DNA of 64,000 bases. Origin: Streptococcus uberis. Lineage in GTDB: Bacteria; Bacillota; Bacilli; Lactobacillales; Streptococcaceae. The notes beneath the pieces were generated by a model that ran no database searches, was not told the DNA's origin, and saw nothing but the letters and a program-made list of their open reading frames with translations. This document shows, in pieces, positions 8,231 to 17,776 of this stretch. A program made the position numbers and the translations under genes. Within the stretch, counting starts at the first letter, position 1. Each line of letters begins with the position of its first letter. The stretch spans positions 1,769,001 to 1,833,000 of the forward strand of contig NZ_LS483397.1 of the NCBI RefSeq assembly GCF_900475595.1, written 5' to 3'.

Positions 8231-8968
8231 TTAGTGTAACATTTCCCATTTTTCGATTAATTGCTTCATTTTTAACCTTGAAACCGGACAAGAATCGCCA
8301 TTTTCAAAATAGAGCATTTGATCAAATTTATCAATACGAACCACATTTTCAAGATTAACCAAAAACGATCTGTGACATAAGAATAGCTTCGGTGCAACTT
8401 CCTGAATTTCTGAAAGGTTTCCATAAAATTCTAAACGTTCCGTTAAAGTCCATAGACACACTTTATGAGGTGTCGTTGAAGTAGCGAAATAGAGGATATC
8501 TTTCTGAGGTAATTTTAATCGAGCCTGAGCTGTCTCAAAGTGAAACATTTCCTCAGGCTCCTTTGTAGACATCATTTTTTTGGTATATTGAATGCACTCA
8601 CTAATTTGTTCTTTAAACTGTTGATTATCAACAGCTTTATCAATGAAATCTAGGGCTGACACTTTGTATTTAAATGAAATTGGAGCAAATTCTGAATGTG
8701 TTGTGACAAAAACAATGACCGCATTGGGATCCATCTTTCTAATTTCAGAAGCTACTTCAAGCCCTTTCTTTGTGGCATTTTTTATCTCAATATCTAAAAA
8801 GAATAATTGATGATCACCACGTTCATGAATACTATCTAGTAGTTTATCTGGATTCGAAAAAACTTCCATATAACTAACGGTGATTTTTTGCTCTTGCAAA
8901 ACTTCTTCAATCGTTGCTTCTATACGATTTTGTTGAATAAAATCATCTTCAAGAATAAAAATGTTCAT
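8231..8968 (-). CDS. fasA: LytTR-family response regulator (FasA-type)
   Basis: The 245-aa protein has an N-terminal receiver domain (residues 1-125; acidic pocket EDD at 7-9, phospho-acceptor Asp59 in LFFLDIEI) and a C-terminal LytTR DNA-binding domain (about 145-240). It starts one base after the stop of the last sensor gene. Position next to argG/rnpA and four ComD-like kinases identifies it as FasA, the regulator that in S. pyogenes drives fasX and shifts expression from adhesins to secreted factors. It is the only response regulator in the cluster, so all four sensors presumably act through it. Confidence 0.85.
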   Translation of the reverse strand: MNIFILEDDFIQQNRIEATIEEVLQEQKITVSYMEVFSNPDKLLDSIHERGDHQLFFLDIEIKNATKKGLEVASEIRKMDPNAVIVFVTTHSEFAPISFKYKVSALDFIDKAVDNQQFKEQISECIQYTKKMMSTKEPEEMFHFETAQARLKLPQKDILYFATSTTPHKVCLWTLTERLEFYGNLSEIQEVAPKLFLCHRSFLVNLENVVRIDKFDQMLYFENGDSCPVSRLKMKQLIEKWEMLH

Positions 8969-8969
8969 C

Positions 8970-10280
8970 TTACGTTTCCATTTCTAACATTTGTCTCATT
9001 CTGAAATAGTCACTTTTAGTCGAAAATATCAGTTGGGGGTTCTCTTCTAGTATATCATTAAATTGTTTTGCCTTAAGGGATAAACACTCTCCCTTTTCGA
9101 TATAATATTTATCAAAAAGTGACATAAGGTTAATACGTTTGACCTTGGTACTATTTTCAATGATAAAATACTGCTTTTGGTTTTCACAAAAATAAGCGAT
9201 CGATAAAAAAGGGTTTTGACTGCCTTTAGCAGTTTCAATAGCATTATCTAAAAGATAAGTGATAACCGAAATTAAATCCATTAATTTCAAGCTATTTTCT
9301 TCAATATCATCTGGTATTTCAATATAGACACGAATACCTTGTTGCTGTGCTTCAATTAATTTTGAATTAATTAAGCTTCGAATAACTGATTCTTTAATAT
9401 TGTCTAGCGAACCAAAGTTTTCCCCAACATTAACAATAGCATTCCCAGAGGCCCTGACGACATTGTTATAAACATAGGTAATGGTATCCAAATCCCCATT
9501 ATCAACACTATCCTTTAAAGAAATCATGATATTTTCCGAATCATGTTTAACATTCCGAATTTGTTGATAGAGCATCTCTATATAATTATTATATCGTTTA
9601 AGATTCTCAATACGTTCTGAATGAGCCAAATGCAATTTTTCTTGAAGTTTATCTTTAGCAAATCGATTTAAGGTCAAGAAAATCCAAGTCATAAAGAGCA
9701 TATAAATCATAATCAGTAACATCCTATATTTCTGTAAATAGTCAATGACTGAAATATCCATCAGCATGAGAACATGAAATAAAAGATAATAGCCTACCAT
9801 GACTAAATTGGTAAAATAGAGACGACGTTTTAAGGGAACAGAGGTCATTAATTTGAATAGGGATAAATCAATTGAAAACATGTAAAGTAGCAAATAGATT
9901 GCTGGTAACAGTATGATATATACGACACTCAAGAATCCAAAACTCGTTCTAATAATATCATAGGAATAGCCAAAAAGAGATGGTAACAAGAGACCTGCTA
10001 TCAACCGATACATCATTTCAATCAATAAGGTTGTAAAAAAACTGTTAAAAAGATGTTCTGACCATTTCCTATCCCTGTCAAATAAAAAACTTACACCCAA
10101 AAATAAAAGCGGATCAAATAAATTACTTCTATGAACAAATCCATGACAAATGGTAAAAATAGAAAAAATAGACAGCATTCGCCAAAGAGTCAATTTAATA
10201 CCTGAAACTTTCGAAAAAATCACATAGTAGTCCAAAAAAACAATTACCGAAAGTATTAGTGCATTGACGATAGTTGTCAT
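8970..10280 (-). CDS. Fas sensor 4: ComD/AgrC-type histidine kinase lacking the G box
   Basis: This 436-aa protein has six or seven membrane segments (residues 1-205), a dimerisation helix with the phospho-acceptor His246 in NVKHDSEN, and an ATP-binding domain with an intact N box (LDNAIET, Asn346). The glycine-rich G box expected after residue 395 is replaced by YYIEKGECLSLKAKQF, so ATP hydrolysis by this chain is doubtful. It overlaps the sensor gene upstream by four bases (ATGA) after a strong AGGAGGTG site, and is followed by fasA after one base. Position directly before fasA corresponds to fasC of S. pyogenes, but orthology is not certain. Confidence 0.85.
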   Translation of the reverse strand: MTTIVNALILSVIVFLDYYVIFSKVSGIKLTLWRMLSIFSIFTICHGFVHRSNLFDPLLFLGVSFLFDRDRKWSEHLFNSFFTTLLIEMMYRLIAGLLLPSLFGYSYDIIRTSFGFLSVVYIILLPAIYLLLYMFSIDLSLFKLMTSVPLKRRLYFTNLVMVGYYLLFHVLMLMDISVIDYLQKYRMLLIMIYMLFMTWIFLTLNRFAKDKLQEKLHLAHSERIENLKRYNNYIEMLYQQIRNVKHDSENIMISLKDSVDNGDLDTITYVYNNVVRASGNAIVNVGENFGSLDNIKESVIRSLINSKLIEAQQQGIRVYIEIPDDIEENSLKLMDLISVITYLLDNAIETAKGSQNPFLSIAYFCENQKQYFIIENSTKVKRINLMSLFDKYYIEKGECLSLKAKQFNDILEENPQLIFSTKSDYFRMRQMLEMET

Positions 10281-11629
10281 TTTTGAGACACCTCCTGATT
10301 GGTAATGATGAGTGTTTGGTTAAAACGATGAGATTGACTCCTTGTTTTAAGTGTTATATTTGTGTATTTTCGAAGAATCCTTGAAACGTGTGCTAAACCA
10401 AAACCTCTTCCAGTACCCTTAGTCGTTATACCATCTTTATAGATTTCTTTTATATCAACCTTTTCACATAAGGTACTATTTGAGACAATAAACAAAGTGT
10501 TTTTATCTGATAAAAAACAAGCTATTTCAATGATTTTTTCACTTGAATGAATGGCTGCTTCAATCGCATTATCACAAAAAATAGAAAGTATCAAAATCAA
10601 ATCATAACGAAGGATTAAAGCATCCTCTATCACATCCGGCACCTCAAGAGAAACCTTTATACCAAGTTTTTCAGCCTCAATAATTTTAGCTGATAGAAGG
10701 CTTTTCACAGAAGACATTTTAATCTTTCCCAATTTGGATATACTATAGTGATTTTTATCCCAAAACTCACTAGAATGGTTAACACTTTTTTGATAGACAG
10801 TCTGAATTTCTCGAACATTACCTCTTTCAATACTATGTCCGATTTGATCGAGCCGTTCCAAATAGTCTAATTGAAAATGTTTCACATTACGGTATAACTT
10901 TTCTAAATTTTGACCATAATTTTCAAGATTATTGATATAAGCCGCTTGTTCATTTGAAATTTTTTCTTCCAAGTAGTGCGTTGACTTATGATTGAAGTAG
11001 GAGAGTAAAAAGACAAGAAAAATCGTAAAAACAGAAAAGAGTATTTTATAAGCACTAGGAATAATGATTTCTTTTTGATAGCTCAAAAAAGGATCTGAAA
11101 AGCCCATCACGACAAAAATATCAAGATAATAAGCGAATATAAAGGCTAAAAAAATACTGTAAAATTGATTTGAAAATTCTGAACTCTCATCTTTTAAAAA
11201 GAGTTTGTATTCTTTACCAACCAAGAAATTTAGCATATCTAATCCAAAAAAGACCAGAATATATGACAAGAGATTCATCCAAACATTACTGAAAGAAACC
11301 TCATGAACTGCGAAAAGATAAGGAAGTATGATAGATACAATAAAACGCGACACCAGATCAACAAATACTGTCGGTGCAAAAATAAGAAATATATTTCTTA
11401 AGTTTAGTTTTCTCTCACCGTGCAACCAGAGCACTGCCAAGAAGACAAAAGGATCAATCAGCATCGGTGAAAGAATTCTAACTTGATTAACAAATAAAAA
11501 TACCGAGATAATAAAAGCTTTTTTCCAAAGTTGTAATTTAATATCTGACAGAAAGGTAAAAATGCTTATCTCAGCAAAATAGTAAACGACGATACAAAAA
11601 ATCAGACCAAGTAATTCTTTTCCTAACAT
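10277..11629 (-). CDS. Fas sensor 3: ComD/AgrC-type kinase with intact ATP-binding domain but no acceptor His
   Basis: I start this 450-aa protein at MLGKELLG, which follows GGAG at good spacing; the longer reading begins at a TTG without a ribosome site. Six membrane segments (1-212) precede the dimerisation helix. Ungapped alignment with the sister kinases puts Leu254 (in HFQLDYLERL) where they have the acceptor His (FKHDYNNML). The N box (FCDNAIEAA, Asn354) and the G box (TTKGTGRGFGL, 403-412) are intact. It therefore looks able to bind ATP but not to autophosphorylate at the usual site. A nearby His251 is three residues out of register. Confidence 0.85.
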   Translation of the reverse strand: MLGKELLGLIFCIVVYYFAEISIFTFLSDIKLQLWKKAFIISVFLFVNQVRILSPMLIDPFVFLAVLWLHGERKLNLRNIFLIFAPTVFVDLVSRFIVSIILPYLFAVHEVSFSNVWMNLLSYILVFFGLDMLNFLVGKEYKLFLKDESSEFSNQFYSIFLAFIFAYYLDIFVVMGFSDPFLSYQKEIIIPSAYKILFSVFTIFLVFLLSYFNHKSTHYLEEKISNEQAAYINNLENYGQNLEKLYRNVKHFQLDYLERLDQIGHSIERGNVREIQTVYQKSVNHSSEFWDKNHYSISKLGKIKMSSVKSLLSAKIIEAEKLGIKVSLEVPDVIEDALILRYDLILILSIFCDNAIEAAIHSSEKIIEIACFLSDKNTLFIVSNSTLCEKVDIKEIYKDGITTKGTGRGFGLAHVSRILRKYTNITLKTRSQSHRFNQTLIITNQEVSQK

Positions 11630-11702
11630 CCTTCTCCTTTCTAGCAAAAATAGTATTAAGTTCACCAATCAATAAATCAAAACGCCAAACGCGAGATAAT
11701 TC

Positions 11703-13019
11703 CTAGTGAATGGTCAAATGTTGAGTCACAGTGTAGTTACTGCTCTTAGTTGACAGACTACAATTGGGATATCGATTCATAATTTTCATGACATTGGAAA
11801 GACCAATGCCTCGATTATGACCTTTTGTGGAATAGCCAGAGGCAAAAATCTGATTTAAGTTGATTTTTTCGACTAAACTCGAATTTTCAATAATAACATT
11901 CACAGCTTCATCATGCATAAACATAGCTAATCTTATTCTTTTCCCATGAGAATCCATTGCAGCTTCAATAGCATTATCTAGAAAAACCGATAAAACAATG
12001 ATAAAATCAATTTCTTTCATTGCAAGAGTGCTAATGACATCTGGGATTTCGATGGTAACTGAAATTCCTTTTTCTTGTGCCTCAAGTAACTTGGCAGATA
12101 TCAAACTCTTTATAGGAGAAATTTTCAAATGAACCAATTTGTCCAAATAATATTTTTGCTCCGGAAAAGGATTTTTATGATTTTGGATGTATGCATTAAA
12201 ATCTTTTTGAATTCTTTTTTTATCCCCACTTTCAATGCTCTCTTCAAGCAATAACAAATTCTTTCGCGTTTTATTTCGAAAGTCTGTAATTTCTTGATAA
12301 AGGGCCTCAAGATAGTGATTATAGTTGGCTAGATTATGATAATGTTTTTGACGCTCCTCATTAATTATTAAAGCCACTGTTCTAGTTGATATCTTGTTTA
12401 AATTTAGAATTCCCCACAACAATACCAAAGCATAAAAATAAATAATAAGATGTCGATAATAAGCATTAATTAAAGCAAAGCTTGGAAGATAATGCTCAAT
12501 GAAAATAGAAGACTGAACTAAAATATAAAAAAGAACCATAGTAATATTCATAGTTTGATAGGTTTTTGAGACCATCTCTGAATTAGCCAATTGAATAGCA
12601 TCATAGTCTATATGTAAAACACAGTGGATAAAAGCATACAATGGCAAAATCAAAGCATATACAAGTATGACATACCAAGTCTGAGTACTTAGATATTCAT
12701 AACTTTGATGAAAAAGAGTTGGTAAGATGATATAACCAACCATTCTTGACATAAAATCAGAAATAGTTGCAGTTAAAAAACTATAAAAAACATGATTTGA
12801 TAAGGATTTGTTTGGACGAATTAAGAGGCTAAAAACGAAAAAGTAAATTGGGTCTAAAATAATATAATAAGGATCTACGAAAAAAATAGTAGCAATGGTT
12901 ACTATGAAAAATAATAAAATCTTCCATAGTTTTGCTTGCGCCTTCGAAATGGTTAAAAACAGAATAAGATTATTAAGCATAACAATCATATAAAGAATTA
13001 ATTTGTAAAGGATTAGCAA
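11703..13019 (-). CDS. Fas sensor 2: ComD/AgrC-type kinase with intact ATP-binding domain but no acceptor His
   Basis: The 438-aa protein starts at TTG, six bases after AAAGGAG. It has six or seven membrane segments (1-205), a helix in which the acceptor position is Asn249 (DFRNKTRKN) instead of His, an intact N box (FLDNAIEAA, Asn349) and an intact G box (STKGHNRGIGL, 398-407). Like sensor 3 it should bind ATP but cannot carry the usual phosphohistidine. It lies 15 bases after sensor 1 in the same operon. A role as the catalytic half of a heterodimer is inferred from the complementary defects of its neighbours. Confidence 0.85.
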   Translation of the reverse strand: MLILYKLILYMIVMLNNLILFLTISKAQAKLWKILLFFIVTIATIFFVDPYYIILDPIYFFVFSLLIRPNKSLSNHVFYSFLTATISDFMSRMVGYIILPTLFHQSYEYLSTQTWYVILVYALILPLYAFIHCVLHIDYDAIQLANSEMVSKTYQTMNITMVLFYILVQSSIFIEHYLPSFALINAYYRHLIIYFYALVLLWGILNLNKISTRTVALIINEERQKHYHNLANYNHYLEALYQEITDFRNKTRKNLLLLEESIESGDKKRIQKDFNAYIQNHKNPFPEQKYYLDKLVHLKISPIKSLISAKLLEAQEKGISVTIEIPDVISTLAMKEIDFIIVLSVFLDNAIEAAMDSHGKRIRLAMFMHDEAVNVIIENSSLVEKINLNQIFASGYSTKGHNRGIGLSNVMKIMNRYPNCSLSTKSSNYTVTQHLTIH

Positions 13020-13034
13020 AGTGGCTCCTTTCTC

Positions 13035-14321
13035 TTAATGTTGGCGAAGTCGTAACAATTGATAAGAAGTTGGCCCTTTTGTATAAGACTCGTAAGTCAT
13101 TTTGGGATATTTCTCCAAATATGCATCCACAATCAAATTCGTACGATCAATTAAATCCAGCACATCATTTCCATGCCCTTTTAATGATGTATCAACACTT
13201 GATATAATACGCAATGTTTGACCAGCCTTATCTCTAAAAAACTCTAATCTTAAGAAACTTTTATCTCCATTTACAGCTCGTTCAATAGCCAAGCTAATAA
13301 TTGTTGAAGTGATTACTAAAATATCCGATGAATGCACATAGCGACTTTTCCAATGCGAACTAATGTCAATTGAGGTTTTGATCCCCTTTTGATTCGCTTC
13401 ATAAAATCTTAAGGCTAACAAGGTCCTTAAATCAAAAGATTCAACAGAAGCAAAATCTTCTAAATTAATGGAAAGTGGTCGGTCTATGCTAGTTTCCATT
13501 TGTTCAACAATACTGTAATAGACTTTCTTGATAGTATCAAGCCCTTCCGTCTGTATACTACCTTCCAAGCTAATCAGCATATTATTATAATCATGTTTAA
13601 AGGACTTTACAGATTGATACATTTCCTCAATATAACTATTGTATTCTTCTAATAGCTCTATATGTTGATTTTTCTCTTCCTCAATTTGGGCAATTGCTAA
13701 CTTTCTCGCATACGTTGACAAATGAGACATTAAATAGAGACAAATAACAAAATAAAGCAGAATTATGATTCTTCGTAACCAATTCATTTCGCTATTATTT
13801 GCATTTACAAAAGGAATAAAAGCTAAATAGGATACTATTCCAATATCACTAATCAGTAAAAAAAGATTAATGTGTTTTGAAAAATGTCTGATAAATGAAA
13901 ACGTTTCAATGCTAAAAACTTTCATTAAAAATAGAAAAGTTGGCAACGCAATACAAACAGACAAGATGACATGAGGAAGACTCTCAGAAATACTTGTATC
14001 TGGAACATTTAAAATAAAAGGTAGAATATATAAAAGAATAAGCCTATAAAGGAGGTTCAAAATAGAAAATGGAAAAAAAGAATAGAAAATATGATGTCTT
14101 AACTTATAATTTTGATGGTAATAGTAGTGATAAGCAAACATTAATGAAATAGCTACTATTTGAAAAGGAATTCGTAAAATCAGAACCCCAGTCATACCAA
14201 AAGAAATCATCAAAAGCATACGTATCCAATTGACTTTTTCATTACATGTCATAAAGAAAATAATCCATCCCACAAAAAAACGAGCCAGATGAAAGATTAT
14301 TTCTTGTTGAAAATGTCCCAT
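13035..14321 (-). CDS. Fas sensor 1: ComD/AgrC-type protein with acceptor His but degenerate ATP-binding domain
   Basis: I start this 428-aa protein at MGHFQQEI, five bases after GGAGGGG; an ATG four codons earlier overlaps that site. After six or seven membrane segments (1-205) it keeps a textbook acceptor motif SFKHDYNNML (His243). The N box is lost: the position of the essential Asn is Leu344 (IISLAIERA), and no G box follows (end reads KGPTSYQLLRLRQH). It should accept phosphate but not bind ATP. It is the first gene of the fas operon, with a near-consensus promoter at 14346-14374. Confidence 0.85.
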   Translation of the reverse strand: MGHFQQEIIFHLARFFVGWIIFFMTCNEKVNWIRMLLMISFGMTGVLILRIPFQIVAISLMFAYHYYYHQNYKLRHHIFYSFFPFSILNLLYRLILLYILPFILNVPDTSISESLPHVILSVCIALPTFLFLMKVFSIETFSFIRHFSKHINLFLLISDIGIVSYLAFIPFVNANNSEMNWLRRIIILLYFVICLYLMSHLSTYARKLAIAQIEEEKNQHIELLEEYNSYIEEMYQSVKSFKHDYNNMLISLEGSIQTEGLDTIKKVYYSIVEQMETSIDRPLSINLEDFASVESFDLRTLLALRFYEANQKGIKTSIDISSHWKSRYVHSSDILVITSTIISLAIERAVNGDKSFLRLEFFRDKAGQTLRIISSVDTSLKGHGNDVLDLIDRTNLIVDAYLEKYPKMTYESYTKGPTSYQLLRLRQH

Positions 14322-14345
14322 AGTCCCCTCCATTTATCATTACTT

Positions 14346-14374
14346 ATCATACTATAAGAAAATGAATATGGCAA
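14346..14374 (-). promoter_or_regulatory. fas operon promoter
   Basis: On the minus strand TTGCCA (14369-14374) and TATGAT (14346-14351) are exactly 17 bp apart, 25 bases before the start of sensor 1. Unlike the fasX promoter it has a good -35 box and no obvious LytTR repeat, so it is probably constitutive. Confidence 0.75.
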
Positions 14375-14377
14375 TTT

Positions 14378-14547
14378 AGGTGATATTGAAATCTTTCTTA
14401 CAATGAACAGGGTCTACCACTTTCTCGTAAAAGACCGTTCTAAAACATAATTCCTGTCTAGTTCGTTGAGTAAATAAATAAACTTTGAATAGAATATACC
14501 AATCACAAATAGGCAATTAGGATGCCCCATTCTCCTTAAAAAGTCAC
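14378..14547. other. Intergenic stretch upstream of the fas promoter
   Basis: No gene is seen here. A GGTCT...AGACC inverted repeat spaced by about 17 bases (around 14410-14440) is the only structure noticed. Together with the flanking promoter and terminator it fills the gap between gltX and the fas operon. Confidence 0.4.
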
Positions 14548-14577
14548 AAAAAAACTCTTGAAACAATCAAGAGTTTC
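14548..14577 (-). terminator. gltX terminator
   Basis: AAACTCTTGA and TCAAGAGTTT form a 10-bp stem immediately after the gltX stop, followed on the minus strand by a run of T. Confidence 0.9.
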
Positions 14578-14581
14578 TTTC

Positions 14582-16027
14582 TTATAACATATTAGCAATG
14601 TGTTGAATTGATTTTTCACGGCCTAATAAGTAGATTGTATTTGGCAATTCTGGTCCATGCATTTCACCTGATACAGCGATACGAATTGGCATAAAGAGAT
14701 TTTTCCCTTTGATTCCTGTTTCTTTTTGAACAGCTTTAATTTGAGGGAAGATATTCTCTGGTTTGAATTCGTCATCAGACATGGCTTCCAGTTTTTCTTT
14801 AAAAGCTTTAAGCACAACTGGAACAGTTTCCCCTGCCATCACTTCTTTTTCAGCTTCGGTTAATTCTGGGAAATCACTGAAGAAGAGATCTGTTAGTGGG
14901 ACAATTTCATCAGCTGATTTTAATTGCGGTTGGTAAAGTTCCACTAATTTTTCAGCTTTTTCTGTTAAACGGCCAGCTTCTTCTAAGAAAGGTTTACACA
15001 TGTCAAAGACTTTATCAAAATCAGCATGTTTGAGATAGTCATTACTCATCCAATCCATTTTTTTCTGATCAAAAGCAGCTGGTGACTTACTGAGGCGATT
15101 TTCATCAAAGAGCTCAATTAATTGTTCTCTAGTGAAGATTTCATCTTCTCCACCCGGATTCCAACCCAAGAGGGCAATAAAGTTAAATACCGCTTCTGGA
15201 AGATAGCCTTTTTTACGGTAGTCTTCAATAAATTGAAGCGTATTGGTATCACGTTTTGATAACTTTTTACCAGTTTCAGAATTAATGATCAAGGTCATGT
15301 GTCCAAATTCAGGTGCTTCCCAACCAAGAGCTTCATAGACCATTAATTGTTTTGGTGTATTGGCGATATGATCATCTCCACGAATAACATGTGAAATTTG
15401 CATATCGTGGTCATCAATAACAACAGCAAAGTTATAAGTTGGGTAACCATCTTTTTTCTGAATAACCCAGTCACCACCGATGTTGCCACCTTCAAATTCA
15501 ATGTCGCCTTTTACCATATCCGTCCATTTGTAGATGCCTGATTCATTAACTTTTAAACGAACAGTTGGAATAATCCCTTTAGCTTCACGCTCAGCAATAT
15601 AAGCTGATTTTTCCTCTTCAGACATGCCAATAAACTCATTGATGTATCGAGGCGTTTCGCCAGCTGCTTCTTGTCTTTCACGTTCTGCTGCTAGTTCTTC
15701 TTCGGTAACATAAGATTTGTAGGCTAAGCCTTTTTCCAAAAGCTCATCAATGTATTTTTGATAAAGTTCTAGGCGTTCAGATTGACGGTAGTTTTCATGG
15801 GTTTGAGGGCTTTCGTCCCAATCCATTCCCAACCACTTGAGATTTTCAAGCTGTGAGCGCTCACCATCTTCGACATGTCGTTTACGGTCTGTATCTTCAA
15901 TACGAATAATGAAAGTTCCACCGTGATGACGGGCATAAAGATAGTTAAAGAGTGCTGTACGGGCATTACCGATGTGCAATAAGCCTGTTGGACTTGGTGC
16001 GTAACGCACACGAATTGGTTTAGACAT
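14582..16027 (-). CDS. gltX: Glutamyl-tRNA synthetase
   Basis: The 481-aa class I synthetase shows the HIGH-type motif (HIGN, in [18 protein letters not shown]) and the KMSKS-type motif KLSKRD. It charges tRNA-Glu and, in bacteria lacking GlnRS, also tRNA-Gln. I start it at MSKPIRVRY, seven bases after GGAG; an upstream in-frame ATG ten codons earlier has no ribosome site. It is monocistronic, with a terminator just after the stop and a candidate -10 TATAAT at 16145-16150. Confidence 0.96.
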   Translation of the reverse strand: MSKPIRVRYAPSPTGLLHIGNARTALFNYLYARHHGGTFIIRIEDTDRKRHVEDGERSQLENLKWLGMDWDESPQTHENYRQSERLELYQKYIDELLEKGLAYKSYVTEEELAAERERQEAAGETPRYINEFIGMSEEEKSAYIAEREAKGIIPTVRLKVNESGIYKWTDMVKGDIEFEGGNIGGDWVIQKKDGYPTYNFAVVIDDHDMQISHVIRGDDHIANTPKQLMVYEALGWEAPEFGHMTLIINSETGKKLSKRDTNTLQFIEDYRKKGYLPEAVFNFIALLGWNPGGEDEIFTREQLIELFDENRLSKSPAAFDQKKMDWMSNDYLKHADFDKVFDMCKPFLEEAGRLTEKAEKLVELYQPQLKSADEIVPLTDLFFSDFPELTEAEKEVMAGETVPVVLKAFKEKLEAMSDDEFKPENIFPQIKAVQKETGIKGKNLFMPIRIAVSGEMHGPELPNTIYLLGREKSIQHIANML

Positions 16028-16172
16028 TCTAATTCTCCTATTCCTATTAAAAAGCATTTTAGTCAGCTAAAAACAAGCAACAATGGGGCTTGAGCTTGTT
16101 CTCTTTTGTTTTTCTACTAACTCTTAATGTTTTAAATCTTTACTATTATAGCACATTTTATAGCTTGGAGCG

Positions 16173-16201
16173 AAAAAAATCAGCCTTAAATAGACTGATT
16201 T
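16173..16201 (-). terminator. Terminator of the AIM24-family gene
   Basis: AAATCAG (16177-16183) and CTGATTT (16195-16201) pair, with a T run following on the minus strand. Confidence 0.8.
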
Positions 16202-16210
16202 ATCTGATTT

Positions 16211-16924
16211 TTAGTTGCCACTTGTTACGATATATTTTTGGAGTGATGAGGCGAATTGTTGAAGGTTTAAGGTTTGTATATAGATGTCACCGACACCTCG
16301 GAAGGTATTGACAACACCTTCGCCTGTTCCAATTGACTGCATAAAGCCATTTTCTAAATGAATATCATAATCTAACTCTTTACTCCATGCCACTACGTGA
16401 GCGTTGTCGATGGTCATTTCACCGCCAGTTAGCTCAATTTTCTTGATAGAGCCAAAGGAGTTTGCTAAGAGTGTGCCTTGGCCATTAGTCGTCATGACAA
16501 AAAGCCCACCTTGACCGCCAAATAAAGCCTTGCCAATGCTTTGACGTTCCATTGTGTATTGTGCAGAACCATCTAAAGCCAAGAAAGCACCATCATTAAG
16601 ACGGTATTGTTTCGCTCCCAATTCTAGTGCAATAACTTGTCCAGGAGTATTTGGAGCTAGCGCAATTTTGCCGTTATCACCACTAGAGTGCGCTTGGGTG
16701 ATAAAAACTGATTCTCCCGATACCATTGAACGACCTATGGCTCCAACTAGTTTACCCAAGCCAGACCCTTTGCTATTTAGCTTTGTCGTCAATTCGACTT
16801 CGGGATTGTGATAAACCATGCTACCATGTTGTAAGTAGATTGACTCACCCTTTTCCAAATCAATCTCAACCAATGGGAATTGCATGTTTGAATCAATTCT
16901 ATACTTCATCCGATTGTCTGCCAT
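16211..16924 (-). CDS. AIM24 / TIGR00266-family protein
   Basis: This 237-aa protein is made almost wholly of beta-strand-rich segments with motifs such as LQHGSMVYHNPEVEL, GQVIALELG and the HLENGFMQSIGTGEG region near the C-terminus, which mark the AIM24 (TIGR00266) family. Family members form a double-stranded beta-helix barrel and have no established bacterial function. It has an AAAGGAG site at good spacing, its own promoter (16973-17002) and its own terminator, so it is a single-gene unit. Confidence 0.8.
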   Translation of the reverse strand: MADNRMKYRIDSNMQFPLVEIDLEKGESIYLQHGSMVYHNPEVELTTKLNSKGSGLGKLVGAIGRSMVSGESVFITQAHSSGDNGKIALAPNTPGQVIALELGAKQYRLNDGAFLALDGSAQYTMERQSIGKALFGGQGGLFVMTTNGQGTLLANSFGSIKKIELTGGEMTIDNAHVVAWSKELDYDIHLENGFMQSIGTGEGVVNTFRGVGDIYIQTLNLQQFASSLQKYIVTSGN

Positions 16925-16951
16925 TGTGATTCTCCTTTAAATCTCCAATAA

Positions 16952-17002
16952 TAGTGATGTCTCATCACCTTCAGTATAGTCATTATCACAACTTTTGTCC
17001 AA
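16952..17002 (-). promoter_or_regulatory. Promoter of the AIM24-family gene with palindrome
   Basis: On the minus strand TTGGAC (16997-17002) and TATACT (16973-16978) are 18 bp apart. Just downstream GTGATG and CATCAC form a perfect inverted repeat around TCT (16953-16968), which could be an operator or a short leader hairpin. Confidence 0.6.
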
Positions 17003-17074
17003 TATTTGCACAATAAAGATGAAGTGAAAAAATATGATGATAGCAGATTAATTGTCCCAGGCAAAAATGACATC

Positions 17075-17103
17075 AAAAAAGCCTAGGATTTAATATCCCA
17101 GAC
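17075..17103 (-). terminator. Terminator of the carbonic anhydrase gene
   Basis: On the minus strand GTCTGGGAT and ATCCTAGGC pair (two G-U pairs) around a short loop, followed by TTTTTT. Confidence 0.75.
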
Positions 17104-17119
17104 TCTATAAACGTATGTT

Positions 17120-17617
17120 TTAAAGAATGACTTGTGTCATTTTGCCAGTATCAACATCATAAACAGCACCGTTTATGACAACGTCACTCGGAATTAATGG
17201 TGAATCTAACAAAATTCGCATATCTTCACGGACAGATTCTTCCACATCTTGGAAAGGTAAGAAATCTTGACCAGAAACATCCACACCTAATTCATGATGA
17301 ATATGTTGAGCGAAGCCTTCATTTGTAAACGTCTGAGCCCCACAATCGGTATGATGGAGGACCACAATCTCACGTGTTCCCATTTGTTGCTGTGAAATAA
17401 CTAAAGAACGAATCATATCTTCAGTCGCTCTTCCACCAGCATTTCTTAAGATATGGGCATCTCCTAATGCTAAACCTAAAGCTTGCGCAACGTGCAAACG
17501 TGAATCCATACAGGTCAGAATAGCTACTCGAGTTTTAGGTTTTAGAGGTAAATGGGCAGTGCCATGTAAATCCACATAAGCACCATTAGCTGATAAAAAA
17601 TGTTCAAAATATGACAT
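17120..17617 (-). CDS. Beta-carbonic anhydrase
   Basis: The 165-aa protein has the zinc-site residues of beta-class carbonic anhydrases: Cys36, Asp38 and Arg40 in TCMDSRL, and His89 and Cys92 in LHHTDCG. The ADHILRNAGG-like loop (here DAHILRNAGG) is also present. It interconverts CO2 and bicarbonate, which feeds carboxylation reactions and matters for growth in air. It is shorter than the plant-type enzymes and matches the small Firmicute form. It stands alone, with its own terminator. Confidence 0.92.
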   Translation of the reverse strand: MSYFEHFLSANGAYVDLHGTAHLPLKPKTRVAILTCMDSRLHVAQALGLALGDAHILRNAGGRATEDMIRSLVISQQQMGTREIVVLHHTDCGAQTFTNEGFAQHIHHELGVDVSGQDFLPFQDVEESVREDMRILLDSPLIPSDVVINGAVYDVDTGKMTQVIL

Positions 17618-17776
17618 AATGTCCTCCTAAGACGAATTGACAATCTTTCCTTATCTATGTCATATCTTATCACTTTTTCGTGAAAAAGTCTGAAAATTGA
17701 ACTGTTTTTCATTTATGTTCGTTTTTTACACATCCATTTGCTTTTATATATCAAAACATTCGTTAACTATGATTGT

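Noticed and set aside
8109..8291. A 60-codon minus-strand frame overlapping the end of fasA
   Set aside because: It overlaps fasA in another frame, has no ribosome site, and covers the fasX promoter and RNA start. The region is better explained by the small RNA.
10277..11629. His251 of Fas sensor 3 as the phospho-acceptor
   Set aside because: Ungapped alignment from the preceding helix (NLEKLYRNVKHFQLDY) through the following ERGN turn puts Leu254 at the acceptor place. His251 would need a three-residue shift that breaks the alignment.
11629..11668. A longer N-terminus for Fas sensor 3
   Set aside because: It would start at a TTG with no ribosome site, whereas the ATG at 11629 has GGAG at proper spacing.
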